Numbered from the stretch's first letter, positions 21,022 through 31,334 are shown. The stretch: 64,000 bases of DNA from Frigidibacter mobilis (GCF_001620265.1 NZ_CP012661.1:1736001-1800000); one strand, 5' to 3'. Notes: generated from the letters alone by a model not told the origin. Numbers and translations are program-made.

Positions 21022-22521
21022 TCAGTCCATCGCCTTGAAGTTGAACGCGGCGCCCTCCTTGAGGCCCGAGGGCCAGCGCGCGGTGACGGTCTTGGTGCGC
21101 GTGTAGAAGCGGAAGGCATCCGGCCCGTGCTGGTTCAGGTCGCCGAAGGCCGATTTCTTCCAGCCGCCGAAGGTGTGATAGGCCAGCGGCACCGGGATCG
21201 GCACGTTGATGCCGATCATGCCCACGTTCACCCGGTTGGCAAAGTCGCGCGCTGTGTCGCCATCGCGGGTATAGATCGCGGTGCCGTTGCCATATTCATG
21301 GTCCATCGCCAGCTTCAGCGCCTCTTCGTAGCTTTGCGCGCGCACGGTCGACAGCACCGGCCCGAAGATCTCTTTCCGGTAGATGTCCATGTCGGGGGTG
21401 ACGTGATCGAACAGGTGGGGGCCGACGAAGAAGCCGTCCTCGTAGCCCTGCAGGCTGAAGTCGCGGCCATCGACCACCAGTTTCGCGCCCTGCTCGACAC
21501 CGCTTTCCACCAGCTTGAGGATATTGGCCTTGGCGGCGGCAGTCACCACCGGGCCGTAATCCACATCATCGCCGGCGGTCCAGGGGCCGACCTTCAGCCG
21601 CTCGATCCGCGGGATCAGCTTCTCGATCAGCGCATCGGCGGTGGCGTCGCCCACCGGCACCGCGACCGAGATCGCCATGCAGCGCTCGCCCGCCGCACCA
21701 TAGCCGGCGCCGACCAGCGCATCGGCGGCCTGGTCGAGATCGGCGTCCGGCATGATTATCATGTGGTTCTTGGCGCCGCCGAAGCATTGCACGCGCTTGC
21801 CGTTCGCGCAGCCGCGCGCATAGATATACTGCGCGATCGGGGTCGAGCCGACAAAGCCGATGGCCTGCACGGTGTCATTGTCCAGCAGCGCATCGACAGC
21901 TTCCTTGTCGCCGTTGATGACCTGCAGCACGCCGTCGGGCAGGCCCGCCTCCTGGAACAGCGCCGCCAGCATCAGCGGGACCGAGGGGTCACGCTCCGAC
22001 GGCTTGAGGATGAAGGCATTGCCCGCGGCCAGCGCCGGGCCCATCTTCCACAGCGGGATCATCGCGGGGAAGTTGAACGGGGTGATGCCCGCGGCCACGC
22101 CAAGCGGCTGACGCAGCGAATACATGTCGATGCCCGGGCCGGCGCTGTCGGTGAACTCGCCCTTCAGCAGATGCGGGGCGCCGATGCAGAACTCGATCAC
22201 TTCCAGCCCGCGCTGGATGTCGCCCTTGGCATCGGGGAAGGTCTTGCCATGTTCCGAGGACAGTTTCTCGGCCAGCTTGTCCATGTCGCGGTTGATGAGG
22301 CGCACCATCTCCATCATCACGCGCGCCCGGCGCTGCGGGTTGGTCGCGCCCCACTTCACCTGCGCCTCGGCGGCATCGGCGATGGCGGTGTCGATTTCGG
22401 ACGTGCTTGCCAGCGCCACCTGCGCCTGCACATCGCCGGTGGCGGGGTTGAAGACATCGGCAAAGCGGCCCGACGTGCCCGCCACAAGCTTGCCGTTGAT
22501 CCAGTGACCGATGGTTTCCAT
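21022..22521 (-). CDS. mmsA: Methylmalonate-semialdehyde dehydrogenase (CoA-acylating)
   Basis: 499 residues. Converts methylmalonate semialdehyde to propionyl-CoA, the last step of the valine branch. The start METIGHWINGKLVAG is typical. PFNFPAMIPLWKMGPALAAGN and FVGSTPIAQYIYARG are aldehyde-dehydrogenase NAD-binding segments, GGAKNHMIIMPDAD and YGAAGERCMAIS carry the catalytic cysteine. First gene of the valine operon; a LysR gene diverges from it across 106 bp. Confidence 0.94.
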   Translation of the reverse strand: METIGHWINGKLVAGTSGRFADVFNPATGDVQAQVALASTSEIDTAIADAAEAQVKWGATNPQRRARVMMEMVRLINRDMDKLAEKLSSEHGKTFPDAKGDIQRGLEVIEFCIGAPHLLKGEFTDSAGPGIDMYSLRQPLGVAAGITPFNFPAMIPLWKMGPALAAGNAFILKPSERDPSVPLMLAALFQEAGLPDGVLQVINGDKEAVDALLDNDTVQAIGFVGSTPIAQYIYARGCANGKRVQCFGGAKNHMIIMPDADLDQAADALVGAGYGAAGERCMAISVAVPVGDATADALIEKLIPRIERLKVGPWTAGDDVDYGPVVTAAAKANILKLVESGVEQGAKLVVDGRDFSLQGYEDGFFVGPHLFDHVTPDMDIYRKEIFGPVLSTVRAQSYEEALKLAMDHEYGNGTAIYTRDGDTARDFANRVNVGMIGINVPIPVPLAYHTFGGWKKSAFGDLNQHGPDAFRFYTRTKTVTARWPSGLKEGAAFNFKAMD

Positions 22522-22600
22522 AGTGTCCTCCCGAAGTTCTGGTTGGCGCCACCATAGGCTTGCATTTCTGCTGCGCAAAGCGTCAGTTTCTCAAAATCGT

Positions 22601-22616
22601 TTTGCAAATGTGCAAA
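22601..22616. promoter_or_regulatory. Palindromic site in the mmsA-lysR divergent promoter
   Basis: TTTGCA-AATG-TGCAAA, with perfect 6-base arms, 12 bp before the LysR start codon. A related half site, TGCGCAAAG, is at 22571-22579. LysR regulators usually bind such dyads between divergent genes, so control of the valine operon is plausible. Confidence 0.45.
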
Positions 22617-22627
22617 GGTGGGCGGGG

Positions 22628-23530
22628 ATGGCGGATTGGGATGACCTGCGGATCTTTCTGGCCGTGGCCCGCAGCGAAAGCCTGTCGGGCGCGGGGCGGG
22701 GGCTGCGGCTGGATGCGGCCACGGTGGGGCGGCGCATCGCCCGGCTGGAAGAGGCGCTTGGCCATCCGCTGTTCCTGCGCTCGGCCCAGGGCTACCGGCT
22801 GACCGAGGCGGGCGGGCGGCTGATCCCCCATGCCGAGGCGGCAGAGCGGGCGATGGCCAGCGCGGCCGAGGATCTGGCGGGGGCCGCGGCGGGGCTCAGC
22901 GGGCAGATCCGGCTGGGGGCGCCCGATGGCTGCGCGAACTACCTGCTGCCGCAGGTGACGGCGGCGATCTGCGATGCCAATCCGGGGCTGGAGGTGCAGA
23001 TCGTGGCGCTGCCGCGGGTGTTCAACCTGTCGAGGCGCGAGGCCGACATGGCCGTCGCCGTCAGCCCGCCCGAGGCGGGGCGGCTGACCGTGCAGAAGCT
23101 GACCGACTACCGGCTGAGTCTTGCGGCGGATGCGGAATACCTTGCCGCGCATCCGGCCATCACCCGCCGCGAGGGTCTGCAGGCGCATCGGCTGGTGGGC
23201 TATATCCCCGACATGATCTTCGACAAGGAGCTGGATTATCTGGCGGAACTGGGGGCGGGGGCGGTGCCGCTGGCGTCGAACTCGGTCTCGGTGCAACTGA
23301 TGTGGCTGCGGGCGGGGGCGGGCATCGGCATCGTGCATGATTTCGCCATGCCCTTTGCGCCGGGCCTGCGCCGGGTGCTGGCCGGGCAGGTGGCGCTGAC
23401 CCGGGCCTTCTGGCTGATCCGCCACGCCGATGACCGAAGGTCCGACCGCATGACCCGCTTTGCCGAGGCGCTGACCCAGGGCCTGCGCCGCGAGGTGGCG
23501 CGGCTGGAGGCGCTGGCGGCGGGGCAGTAG
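22628..23530 (+). CDS. LysR-family transcriptional regulator
   Basis: 300 residues. The N-terminal winged HTH starts DWDDLRIFLAVARSESLSGAGRGLRLDAATVGRRIARLEEALG, the standard LysR arrangement. The effector domain begins about residue 90 with LSGQIRLGAPDGCANYLLPQV. Divergent from mmsA, so it probably controls valine degradation in response to a pathway intermediate; this is inference from position. Start 22628 follows a GGCGGGG sequence. Confidence 0.88.
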   Translation: MADWDDLRIFLAVARSESLSGAGRGLRLDAATVGRRIARLEEALGHPLFLRSAQGYRLTEAGGRLIPHAEAAERAMASAAEDLAGAAAGLSGQIRLGAPDGCANYLLPQVTAAICDANPGLEVQIVALPRVFNLSRREADMAVAVSPPEAGRLTVQKLTDYRLSLAADAEYLAAHPAITRREGLQAHRLVGYIPDMIFDKELDYLAELGAGAVPLASNSVSVQLMWLRAGAGIGIVHDFAMPFAPGLRRVLAGQVALTRAFWLIRHADDRRSDRMTRFAEALTQGLRREVARLEALAAGQ

Positions 23531-23844
23531 CCCCTTGCTTTTTTGCCCGGAATCAAGGCGCCTTGGCGCCGCCGGGCAGCGCCCGTCCGCCCCCTCGGGC
23601 GGGCGCTATCCCACCGTCCCGCCTAGAGATTCGGTGGAAGCTGGCCGCACCATAAAGTGCCTAGAACCCCTGTTGCTCGCCCACCCGGCGGACAGGCGCT
23701 GCCCTAGGACAGAGAATGTTGTCCCCCTCCGCCGACCAAACTCAGCCGAAAGGCTGCCCCTGCGCCCGCTGCCCTTGACAGATTGTCGCACCCGGCGGAC
23801 GCTGTCCCCCCGAGGAGGCGCGTAATTGGGTAGAGGAGGACTCG
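23531..23844. other. Intergenic region, lysR to CBS-domain gene
   Basis: About 310 bp. Just after lysR there is a GC-rich hairpin (AGCGCCCG at about 23577 pairing with CGGGCGCT near 23600) without a T-run, a possible weak terminator. The rest shows no gene; the last 25 bp hold the AGAGGAGGA ribosome-binding site of the next gene. Confidence 0.45.
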
Positions 23845-24279
23845 ATGCTTGTTCACCAGATTCTGAAATCGAAAGCCGATGACGGCGTGGTCACCGTGGC
23901 GCCGGGCTGGAGCCTTGCCGCGGTTGCCGAAGTGCTGTCGGCCCGCCGCATCGGTGCGGTGATCGTCTCGCCTGACGGCAAGGCGGTGCATGGCATCCTG
24001 TCCGAGCGTGACATCGTGCGCGAACTTGGCCGCCGCGGCGCCGGCTGCCTGTCGGACCCGGTGGAGGCGGTGATGACCCGCGCCATCGTGTCGTGCCGGC
24101 GCGAGGACGACGCCGTCGACGTGATGGAGAAGATGAGCGCCGGGCGCTTCCGCCACATGCCGGTGATGGAGGGCGAAGAGATGGTCGGCCTGATCTCGAT
24201 TGGCGACGTGGTCAAGGCGCGGCTGTCGGAGCTGTCGATGGAGCGCGAGGCCTTGGCCGGGATGATTATGGGCAACTAG
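23845..24279 (+). CDS. CBS-domain protein
   Basis: 144 residues made of two CBS repeats: the first spans VTVAPGWSLAAVAEVLSARRIGAVIV to GILSERDIVRELG, the second IVSCRREDDAVDVMEKMSAGRFRHMPVM to VGLISIGDVVKARL. Such stand-alone tandem CBS proteins sense adenine nucleotides and are common in alphaproteobacteria. Excellent ribosome-binding site. Precedes coaD by 140 bp on the same strand. Partner protein unknown. Confidence 0.9.
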   Translation: MLVHQILKSKADDGVVTVAPGWSLAAVAEVLSARRIGAVIVSPDGKAVHGILSERDIVRELGRRGAGCLSDPVEAVMTRAIVSCRREDDAVDVMEKMSAGRFRHMPVMEGEEMVGLISIGDVVKARLSELSMEREALAGMIMGN

Positions 24280-24419
24280 GGTCACCGGCCCCGCAAACTG
24301 CCCCGCCAAGGCTGCGCTGCAACGCGGCGCTTGCATTTGGCGGGGCAATATAGTTGCGTGCTGAAAATTCGGGCGCGGCGCGAAGACTTCGGTCCGGCCC
24401 CGCCAACTGGAGGGACAGT

Positions 24420-24923
24420 ATGCGCATCGGCCTTTACCCCGGCACCTTCGACCCGGTGACGCTCGGGCATATCGACATCATCGAGCGGGCCTCGCTGCTG
24501 GTGGACCGGCTGGTGATCGGCGTTGCCATCAACCGCGACAAGGGGCCGCTGTTCACGCTGGAAGAGCGGGTGGGCATGGTCGAGGACGAGATTGCCCGCA
24601 TCGCCCAGAAGTCGGGCACCGAGATCGTGGTGCATCCGTTTGAGAACCTGCTCATCGACTGCGCCCGCGACGTGGGCGCCAGCGTCATCATCCGCGGGCT
24701 GCGGGCGGTGGCGGATTTCGAATATGAATTCCAGATGGTCGGCATGAACCGGGCGCTGGATGCCGGGGTGGAGACCGTGTTCCTGATGGCCGATGCAAGG
24801 CGGCAGGCGATCGCGTCCAAGCTGGTGAAAGAGATCGCCAGGCTGGGGGGCAACGTGTCGCAATTCGTGCCGGCGCCGGTGGTGGTGGCGCTGGCCGAAC
24901 GCTTCAACCGCGCGCCGCGCTGA
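24420..24923 (+). CDS. coaD: Phosphopantetheine adenylyltransferase
   Basis: 167 residues. Transfers AMP to 4'-phosphopantetheine, the fourth step from pantothenate to coenzyme A. YPGTFDPVTLGHIDII contains the TxGH-type nucleotidyltransferase motif, IIRGLRAVADFEYEFQM is the phosphopantetheine-binding loop, and ISSxxVKE is replaced by IASKLVKEIA. Length typical. The ATG at 24420 follows GGAGGG. Its 3' end overlaps the antiporter gene by 20 bp, tail to tail. Confidence 0.96.
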   Translation: MRIGLYPGTFDPVTLGHIDIIERASLLVDRLVIGVAINRDKGPLFTLEERVGMVEDEIARIAQKSGTEIVVHPFENLLIDCARDVGASVIIRGLRAVADFEYEFQMVGMNRALDAGVETVFLMADARRQAIASKLVKEIARLGGNVSQFVPAPVVVALAERFNRAPR

Positions 24924-27596
24924 GCGGCTCGCTGCCTGCCTCGGCCGCGTCCGCCGGGGCGGCGGTCGCGGCGGGTTGGGGCTCGGCGGGCCCCGGATCT
25001 GGCGGCAACCCCTCGGGCGCCGGCTCTGACGCGAGCTCCTGCGCCTCGACCTCGGCCACCGTCGCGGCCAGGGCGGCGGCGGTCGCGGGGGCGCCGGCGG
25101 CGCTGGCGAACAGCGCCGGGTCCAGCTTCACCCCGCGGCGGGCGGCACTCTCCAGCACGGCACCGCGCAGCGGCGCGCTTTTCTCCAGCAGTTTGCGGAA
25201 GCGCGCCTCGTCCAGCGCCAGCAGCGTGCAATGGGTGATCGCCACCACCTGCGTGCGCCGCCGCATCCGGGCCAGCAGCGCCAGCTGTCCGAACATTTCG
25301 CCGCGGCCCAGCCGGTGCCTTGTGCCTGCGGTCACGGTTTCCACCGCACCCGAGGCGATGAACCACACCTGCCGGGGGATGCCGTCGCGGTGCAGGATCA
25401 CCTCGCCCGGAGGCACGTAGATGGTGCGCAGCCGCTTGGCCAGCATCCTGCGCGAGCTTTCATCGAGGTCGGAAAACAGCGGGAACTGCGCCACCAGGTC
25501 GGATTTCTGCAGCTTCAGATCCAGCGTGGGGCGCGCGGCAAGCGTACCGCGCCGGCGGGCGATCTCATCCCCCAGCGTGGCGCGCAGCTCGGGCCCGATC
25601 AGCCCGTCTTCGGTCAGCGCGTCATATTCCCGCTCTTCCAGCTGCAGCGTGGTGCGCCGGATCAGTCGGCGTTCCAGCATCTCGGCATAGCCGGGGAATT
25701 GCAGGCGCAGGCCTTCCAGCTCCTTCTGGGTTTCCTCGGCGCGGCGGTCCAGCAGCTCATGCAGCAGGTCGGCGACGCGGCGGCCGTGGATGCGGCGGAT
25801 GCGGTCGTTGATGAAGCCGTGCAGCTGCGGCAGGATCATCCCCAGCGTTACCAACATTTCAAAGCGGTCTTCGGTCAGCCGCGCCAGCGGCCGGCCAAGG
25901 CCGGCGCGGTTGTGCAGCCCCTCGGCAAGACGATAGCGCCAGCCGGTCGCCAGGTTGATCCGCGCCGCAGAACGATAGGCGCTGCGCCCGCCTGCCCGGG
26001 TGGCCTCGATGATCCGGTCGGCGCCGGCCAGCAGCCGTTCGGCCAGTTCCGGCGGAATCACCTGCTGGCGGAACTCTTCCAGGATCAGGTCGCGCTCGCG
26101 CCCGGCCAGCGCCACCAGCCCCAGCGTGATGCGGTCGCGGTCCTGGATCTCTTCGGTGCCATCGGCGCGGCGCACGGCGGTATCGAGCCGCTCGCCGAAG
26201 CGCTTCGCCTCGTCGCGCACGATGTCGCGGTTCAGGCCGAAGTCGCGGGCGGTTTCGGCCACGCCCTCGCGCACCGTCTGCAGCGCCACGGCGATCACCT
26301 GGTTGCCAAGCGCGGTGTCCAGCGGCGAGAGCTTGTCGAGCCCCAGCCAGGCGATCACCCGGCGCAGGCTGGTGCCCTGCACGATCAGCGTGAACAGCGT
26401 GAAGCCGGTGGCGAGGATGCCGACCTGGCGCTTGATGTCGGGCGGGACCAGCCGGCTTTCGGTGACGGCCAGCGCCAGCGCCAGCGTGACCGCGCCGCGC
26501 AGCCCGCCCCAGAGGATCGCCACCGGTAGGGGCGCTCCACCTTGGGCGAAACCCGCAGCAAGGTCAGCAGCGGCAGCACGATGAACAGGATCACCGCCCG
26601 GGCGACAAAGGCCGCCACCACCACGACGGCGATCAGCACCAGATCGAAGGCGCGCACATCCGACAGCAGCCTCGGGATCAGCAAGGCCGCCAGGACGAAG
26701 ATCAAGGATCCGGCCCAGTGGGCCAGCAGGTCCCAGGTGTCGCGCAGGCTGGCGGTCAGCGCGGGGGGGAAGCGGCCGGGGGCCAGCAGGTTCAGCATCA
26801 GCCCCGCCGCCACCACCGCGATCACGCCCGAGGCGTTGAGCTGCTCGGCGCCGACATAGGTCAGATAGGGCAGGGCGACGCTGACCGAGACCTGCCCCAG
26901 CGGATGCGCCGGCATCCGCGCGATGATTTCCACCGCCACCCGCGCCGTCAGCGCTCCCGCCAGGATGCCACCCGCCACGATCCACGGGAACCGCATCAGC
27001 CCGGCCACAAGATCGGGATCCTGCTGGCCGACGGTGACAAAGCCCAGGAACAGCCCGAACAGCGCGATGGCGGCGGCATCGTTCAGCAGGCTCTCGCCCT
27101 CGACGATCCGCGCCAGCCGCTGCGGGGCAGGGGTCGCCCGGAAGATCGAGACCACGGCCGAGGGGTCGGTGGTCGAGACGATGGCGCCGATCAGCAGGCA
27201 GGCCGCCAGCGGCAGCCCGGCAAAGGGCATCAGCGCAAAGCCGATCACCACCGTTGCCACCACCACCGCGACCACCGCCAGCACCAGCACCGGCACCCAG
27301 TCATCAAGCAAACGCCGCAGGTTCAGCCCCAGAGAGACCTGGAACACCAGCGTCGGCAGGAACACATAGAGAAAGACGTTGGACCGGATCGGCAGGTTGA
27401 GGATCGCCAGCGCCACCGGGTTCAGCGCGTCGGTCAGGTCGGTGCGCCAGAAAAACGTCGCCGCGACGCCGATGGACACGCCCATTGCGGCCAGGATCAC
27501 CGAATAGGGCAGCCGCAGCTTTGCCGCCAGCGGCTCGCTGAGGCCGATCACCAGAAACAGTGCGGCGACGATGGTGATGATGACGACCAATTCCAT
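24904..27596 (-). CDS. CPA1-type sodium/proton antiporter with C-terminal cyclic-nucleotide-binding domain, frameshifted
   Basis: About 895 residues in two frames. The N-terminal 360 residues are the membrane exchanger, with 11-12 helices and the ion-binding STTDPSAVVSI and EGESLLNDAAAIALF motifs. A missing C near 26524 breaks the frame inside ERPYPVAILWGGLRGAVTLALALAV, which is a conserved helix. After the membrane part follows a long helical cytoplasmic region, then a cNMP-binding domain (FPLFSDLDESSRRMLAKRL, PPGEVILHRDG, GEMFGQLALL) and an Ala/Pro-rich tail. Likely pH or salt homeostasis gated by a cyclic nucleotide. Confidence 0.87.
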
Positions 27597-27691
27597 GCGT
27601 CATCAGTAGCTAGGATGGGATCGCCGGGAAACCTTCGCGCCGATAAGTTTTCGTTACCGGCGCGAAATATTTGGCAAAATTCCGGCTCAGG

Positions 27692-28696
27692 TCAGAGCAG
27701 CTTGCCCATCGCCACGGCCGTGTCGCTCATCCGGTTGGAGAAGCCCCATTCATTGTCATACCAGGTCAGGATCCGGCAGAAGTTGCCCTCCATCACCCGG
27801 GTCTGGTCCAGCGCGAAGGTCGAGCTGTGGGGATCATGGTTGAAGTCGATCGACACGTTCGGCAGGGCCGTCACGCCGAGGATGCCCTTCAGCCGGCCTG
27901 CGGCGGCGGCCTTGATCGCCTCGTTGATCTCCTCGATGCTGGTGGGGCGGGCAGCCTCGAAGGTCAGGTCGACGACCGACACGTTCGGGGTGGGTACCCG
28001 GATCGCCACGCCGTCGAGCTTGCCCTTCAGTTCCGGCAGCACCTCGCCCACGGCTTTCGCAGCGCCGGTGGAGGTGGGGATCATCGACAGCGCTGCCGCG
28101 CGGCCGCGGTAGAGATCCTTGTGCATGGTGTCCAGCGTCGGCTGGTCGCCGGTATAGCTGTGGATGGTGGTCATGAAGCCCTTTACGATGCCGATGCTGT
28201 CATGCAGCACCTGTGCTACCGGCGCGAGGCAGTTCGTGGTGCAGGAGGCGTTCGATACGATGGTGTCGGCGGCAGTCAGCGTCTTGTCGTTCACTCCGAA
28301 CACGATGGTCTTGTCGGCGCCTTTCGACGGGGCCGAGACCAGCACCCGGCTGGCGCCGTTTTCAAGGTGGATCGCCGCCTTTTCACGGTCGGTGAAGATA
28401 CCGGTGCACTCCATGACGATATCGACATGGCCCCAGGGCAGTTCGGCCGGGTTGCGCAGAGCCGTCACCTCGATGGGACCGCGGCCCACGTCGATGCTGG
28501 TCGCGGTCGTCGTCACCTCGCCCGGAAAGCGGCCATGCACCGAATCAAAGCGGATAAGATGGGCATTGGTTTCCACCGGGCCCAGATCGTTGATCGCCAC
28601 CACCTCGATATCGGTGCGCCCGGATTCCACGATTGCGCGCAGGACGTTGCGCCCGATCCGGCCAAAACCGTTGATTGCCACCTTCACCGTCATCAT
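27692..28696 (-). CDS. gap: Glyceraldehyde-3-phosphate dehydrogenase, type I (first copy)
   Basis: 334 residues. [14 protein letters not shown] is the Rossmann motif, [13 protein letters not shown] has aspartate at the NAD-selective position, and [12 protein letters not shown] carries the active-site cysteine; the substrate loop is [21 protein letters not shown]. With aspartate at that position the enzyme is likely NAD-dependent and glycolytic (inference). Two ATGs in a row at 28696 and 28693 are both possible starts behind AGGAG. A second gap gene lies upstream on the same strand. Confidence 0.94.
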   Translation of the reverse strand: MMTVKVAINGFGRIGRNVLRAIVESGRTDIEVVAINDLGPVETNAHLIRFDSVHGRFPGEVTTTATSIDVGRGPIEVTALRNPAELPWGHVDIVMECTGIFTDREKAAIHLENGASRVLVSAPSKGADKTIVFGVNDKTLTAADTIVSNASCTTNCLAPVAQVLHDSIGIVKGFMTTIHSYTGDQPTLDTMHKDLYRGRAAALSMIPTSTGAAKAVGEVLPELKGKLDGVAIRVPTPNVSVVDLTFEAARPTSIEEINEAIKAAAAGRLKGILGVTALPNVSIDFNHDPHSSTFALDQTRVMEGNFCRILTWYDNEWGFSNRMSDTAVAMGKLL

Positions 28697-28800
28697 CCGT
28701 CTCCTCTGGCCAAGCCGCCGGTTTGCGGGTGCCGGTGCGGCCCCGCTGTTTGCGCTAACATCTTGATAGCGCGGGAAAGGTCAACCGGAGAGTAGCGGGG

Positions 28801-28944
28801 CTAGCGCCAGAAGGCGAGGTATTCGATGAGGTTCGCCAGCCTGAGGCCAATGAACAGCGGCAAGCCGCCGCCGAAGGCAAGAGCATCTACTAGAAAAGCC
28901 AGCAAGATCAGCGCCCCAAGTGCGATGGCGAGTGTGTTGGTCAT
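28801..28944 (-). CDS. Small 47-residue membrane protein between the two gap genes
   Basis: A short frame, MTNTLAIALGALILLAFLVD then a glycine-rich turn, ending ANLIEYLAFWR. One transmembrane helix at the N-terminus, an amphipathic C-terminus with a Trp-Arg end. No strong ribosome-binding site, but I recall short proteins ending in xxLAFWR beside gap in related Rhodobacterales, and the frame is neatly bounded between both genes. It could be a small membrane partner; function unknown. Confidence 0.65.
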   Translation of the reverse strand: MTNTLAIALGALILLAFLVDALAFGGGLPLFIGLRLANLIEYLAFWR

Positions 28945-28974
28945 GGTCGGGGGCGCAACGCCCCCCGGGCTCCT

Positions 28975-29979
28975 TCAGTGCAGGAGCCGCCCCATCGCCG
29001 CGGCCACATCGGCCATCCGGCAGGAGAAACCCCATTCATTATCATACCATGCCAGCACGCGGACGGTACGCCCGCCCACGACCTTGGTCTGGTCCGGGGC
29101 GAAGATAGACGAATAGGGCGTGTGATTGAAGTCGATGGAAACCTTCGGCTCGGGATCATAGGCCAGCACCATGCCCATGTAGCCATTCGCGGCCTCGCGC
29201 ACCACGCGGTTGACCTCATCCACCGTCACCTCGCGCCCTGCCTCGAAGGTCAGGTCCACGGCCGAGACGTTGGGGGTCGGCACCCGGATCGCCGAACCGT
29301 CGAGCCGGCCTTTCAGCTCGGGCAGCACCTCGCCGATGGCCTTCGCGGCGCCGGTCGAGGTGGGGATCATCGCCATCGCCGCGGCGCGGGCGCGGTAGAG
29401 GTCGCTGTGGCGGCGGTCGAGCGTGGGCTGGTCGCCGGTGTAGCTGTGGATCGTGGTCATGATCCCGCGCTCGATGCCGATAGCGTCATTGAGCACCTTG
29501 GCCAGCGGCGCCAGGCAGTTGGTGGTGCAGCTTCCGTTCGACACCACCAGATGCTCGGCCGTCAGGCTGCGATGGTTGACGCCGTAGACCACCGTCTTGT
29601 CGGCGTTCTTGGCCGGGGCCGAGACCAGCACCCGCTTGGCGCCGCGGCCAAGGTGTACCGCTGCCGCCTCGCGTTCGTTGAACTTGCCGGTGCATTCCAG
29701 CACCACGTCGCATCCTTCCCAGTCCAGCTCGGCCGGGTTGTAGGTCGACATCACCTCGATCGGGCCGCGGCCAAGGTCGAGTGTCTTGCCCTCGACCCGC
29801 ACCTGTCCCGGGAACCGGCCATGCACCGAGTCGTATTTCAGCAGATGGGCGTTGGTCTCGATCGGCCCGGTGGCGTTGATCTTGACCACCTGCACGTCAT
29901 TGCGCGCCGCTTCGGCGATGTGCGCCAGCGTGCAGCGCCCGATGCGGCCAAAGCCGTTGATTCCGATGGTGACGGTCAT
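28975..29979 (-). CDS. gap: Glyceraldehyde-3-phosphate dehydrogenase, type I (second copy)
   Basis: 334 residues. Same architecture as the first copy: [14 protein letters not shown], active-site [47 protein letters not shown]. It differs at the cofactor-selecting spot: INATGPIETNAHL has alanine where the first copy has aspartate. Loss of that acid usually permits NADP binding, so this copy may work in the gluconeogenic direction (inference). Start at 29979, where GAGAG lies upstream. Well diverged from its neighbour, so not a recent duplicate. Confidence 0.94.
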   Translation of the reverse strand: MTVTIGINGFGRIGRCTLAHIAEAARNDVQVVKINATGPIETNAHLLKYDSVHGRFPGQVRVEGKTLDLGRGPIEVMSTYNPAELDWEGCDVVLECTGKFNEREAAAVHLGRGAKRVLVSAPAKNADKTVVYGVNHRSLTAEHLVVSNGSCTTNCLAPLAKVLNDAIGIERGIMTTIHSYTGDQPTLDRRHSDLYRARAAAMAMIPTSTGAAKAIGEVLPELKGRLDGSAIRVPTPNVSAVDLTFEAGREVTVDEVNRVVREAANGYMGMVLAYDPEPKVSIDFNHTPYSSIFAPDQTKVVGGRTVRVLAWYDNEWGFSCRMADVAAAMGRLLH

Positions 29980-30221
29980 GTCGCGCTCTCCCCGTTTTGG
30001 GTGGCCCGTGAGGGGCTGGTCCTGGGTCGCCTTGGCGCGAGAGAGTTCGCACCAGTCCTGTTCGGGATTCGTATACCAACGTGTGCACCTGCAGAAAACC
30101 CGTGAAATCAGGATGTTAGCGGAAACATCTTCTGGTGGCGCTAACGTGGGCACCGCGCGCCGCCCCTTGCTTCGCACAGGGCATCAAGTAGGGTCGCGCA
30201 AGGCACAGAAGGACGGGCAGG

Positions 30222-31196
30222 ATGAGCGGATTGCTGGCGCTTCTCGATGATGTGGCGACGATTGCCAAGATCGCGGCGGCCTCGCTCGACGATGTGGCCG
30301 GGCAGGCGGCCAAGGCCGGGGTCAAGGCGGCGGGCGCGGTGATCGACGATGCCGCCGTCACCCCCAAATATGTCCACGGCTTCCCGGCGGCGCGCGAATT
30401 GCCCATCATCGGCAAGATCGCCCTCGGCTCGATCCGCAACAAGCTGCTGATCCTGCTGCCCGCGGCGCTGATCCTGTCGACCTTCGCGCCCTGGGCGATC
30501 AACCCGCTCTTGATGATCGGCGGCGCCTATCTGTGCTTCGAGGGGGCCGAGAAGGTGCATCACTGGCTGCTCCCGCCCGCGCATCACGATGTGCCGCTGG
30601 ACGAGCCGGTGGCCGACGCCGCGCATCTGGAGGCGGGCAAGGTCGCCGGGGCGATCAAGACCGATTTCATCCTCTCGGCCGAGATCATGACCATTGCCCT
30701 CTCTGCGATCCCCGACAGCAGCCTGTGGACCGAGGCGGCGGTGCTGGCCGTGGTCGCCATCGGCATCACCGCGGCTGTCTATGGCGGGGTGGCACTGATC
30801 GTGAAGGCCGATGACATCGGTCTTCACATGGCAAGAACGGGGCGGCTGGCCGCCACTCGCGCCACTGGCCGCGGCATTGTTCGGGGGATGCCGGTGTTCA
30901 TGCGCGTGCTCTCGGTCGTGGGCACCGCCGCGATGATCTGGGTCGGCGGCTCCATCATCGTGCATGGGCTGGAAGGCTTCGGGATCGGTGGCCCCGGCCA
31001 CTGGATCGAGCATATGGCCGGGATTGCGGCTGCCGCAGTCCCGGGGGCGGCGGGGGCACTGCACTGGGCAACGACCGCGCTGTTCGACGGCATCCTCGGG
31101 CTGGGGCTCGGCCTGCTGCTGATCCCGGTGGTGGCAAAGGCCATCGCTCCGGCGATTGCCGCGCTGAGCGGCAAACCGGCGGCCGGGGGGCATTGA
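30222..31196 (+). CDS. DUF808 (YedI-like) membrane protein
   Basis: 324 residues. Starts MSGLLALLDDVATIAKIAAASLDDVAGQAAKAGVKAAGAVIDD, the conserved DUF808 opening, followed by DDAAVTPKYVHGFPAARELPIIGKIALGSIRNKL and about six hydrophobic segments. Predicted inner-membrane protein; no experimentally known role that I can name. Monocistronic; reads rightwards, divergent from the gap cluster. Confidence 0.9.
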   Translation: MSGLLALLDDVATIAKIAAASLDDVAGQAAKAGVKAAGAVIDDAAVTPKYVHGFPAARELPIIGKIALGSIRNKLLILLPAALILSTFAPWAINPLLMIGGAYLCFEGAEKVHHWLLPPAHHDVPLDEPVADAAHLEAGKVAGAIKTDFILSAEIMTIALSAIPDSSLWTEAAVLAVVAIGITAAVYGGVALIVKADDIGLHMARTGRLAATRATGRGIVRGMPVFMRVLSVVGTAAMIWVGGSIIVHGLEGFGIGGPGHWIEHMAGIAAAAVPGAAGALHWATTALFDGILGLGLGLLLIPVVAKAIAPAIAALSGKPAAGGH

Positions 31197-31334
31197 GGCG
31201 GGTTTGGGCGCCCGTCAGCCGGGGTTGCTCATTGGCAGTCTTCCTGAGGAACCTGAAACGCGCCGCCAGGACAAGCGCGACGGGCTCTGACCCGCATGGC
31301 AGTTAAGCAAATATTCGCATGTAATCTCTAGGAG

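Noticed and set aside
28781..29035. 84-codon minus-strand frame between the gap genes
   Set aside because: Arg/Pro-rich and out of frame with the 47-aa membrane peptide, which has a credible helix and clean borders.
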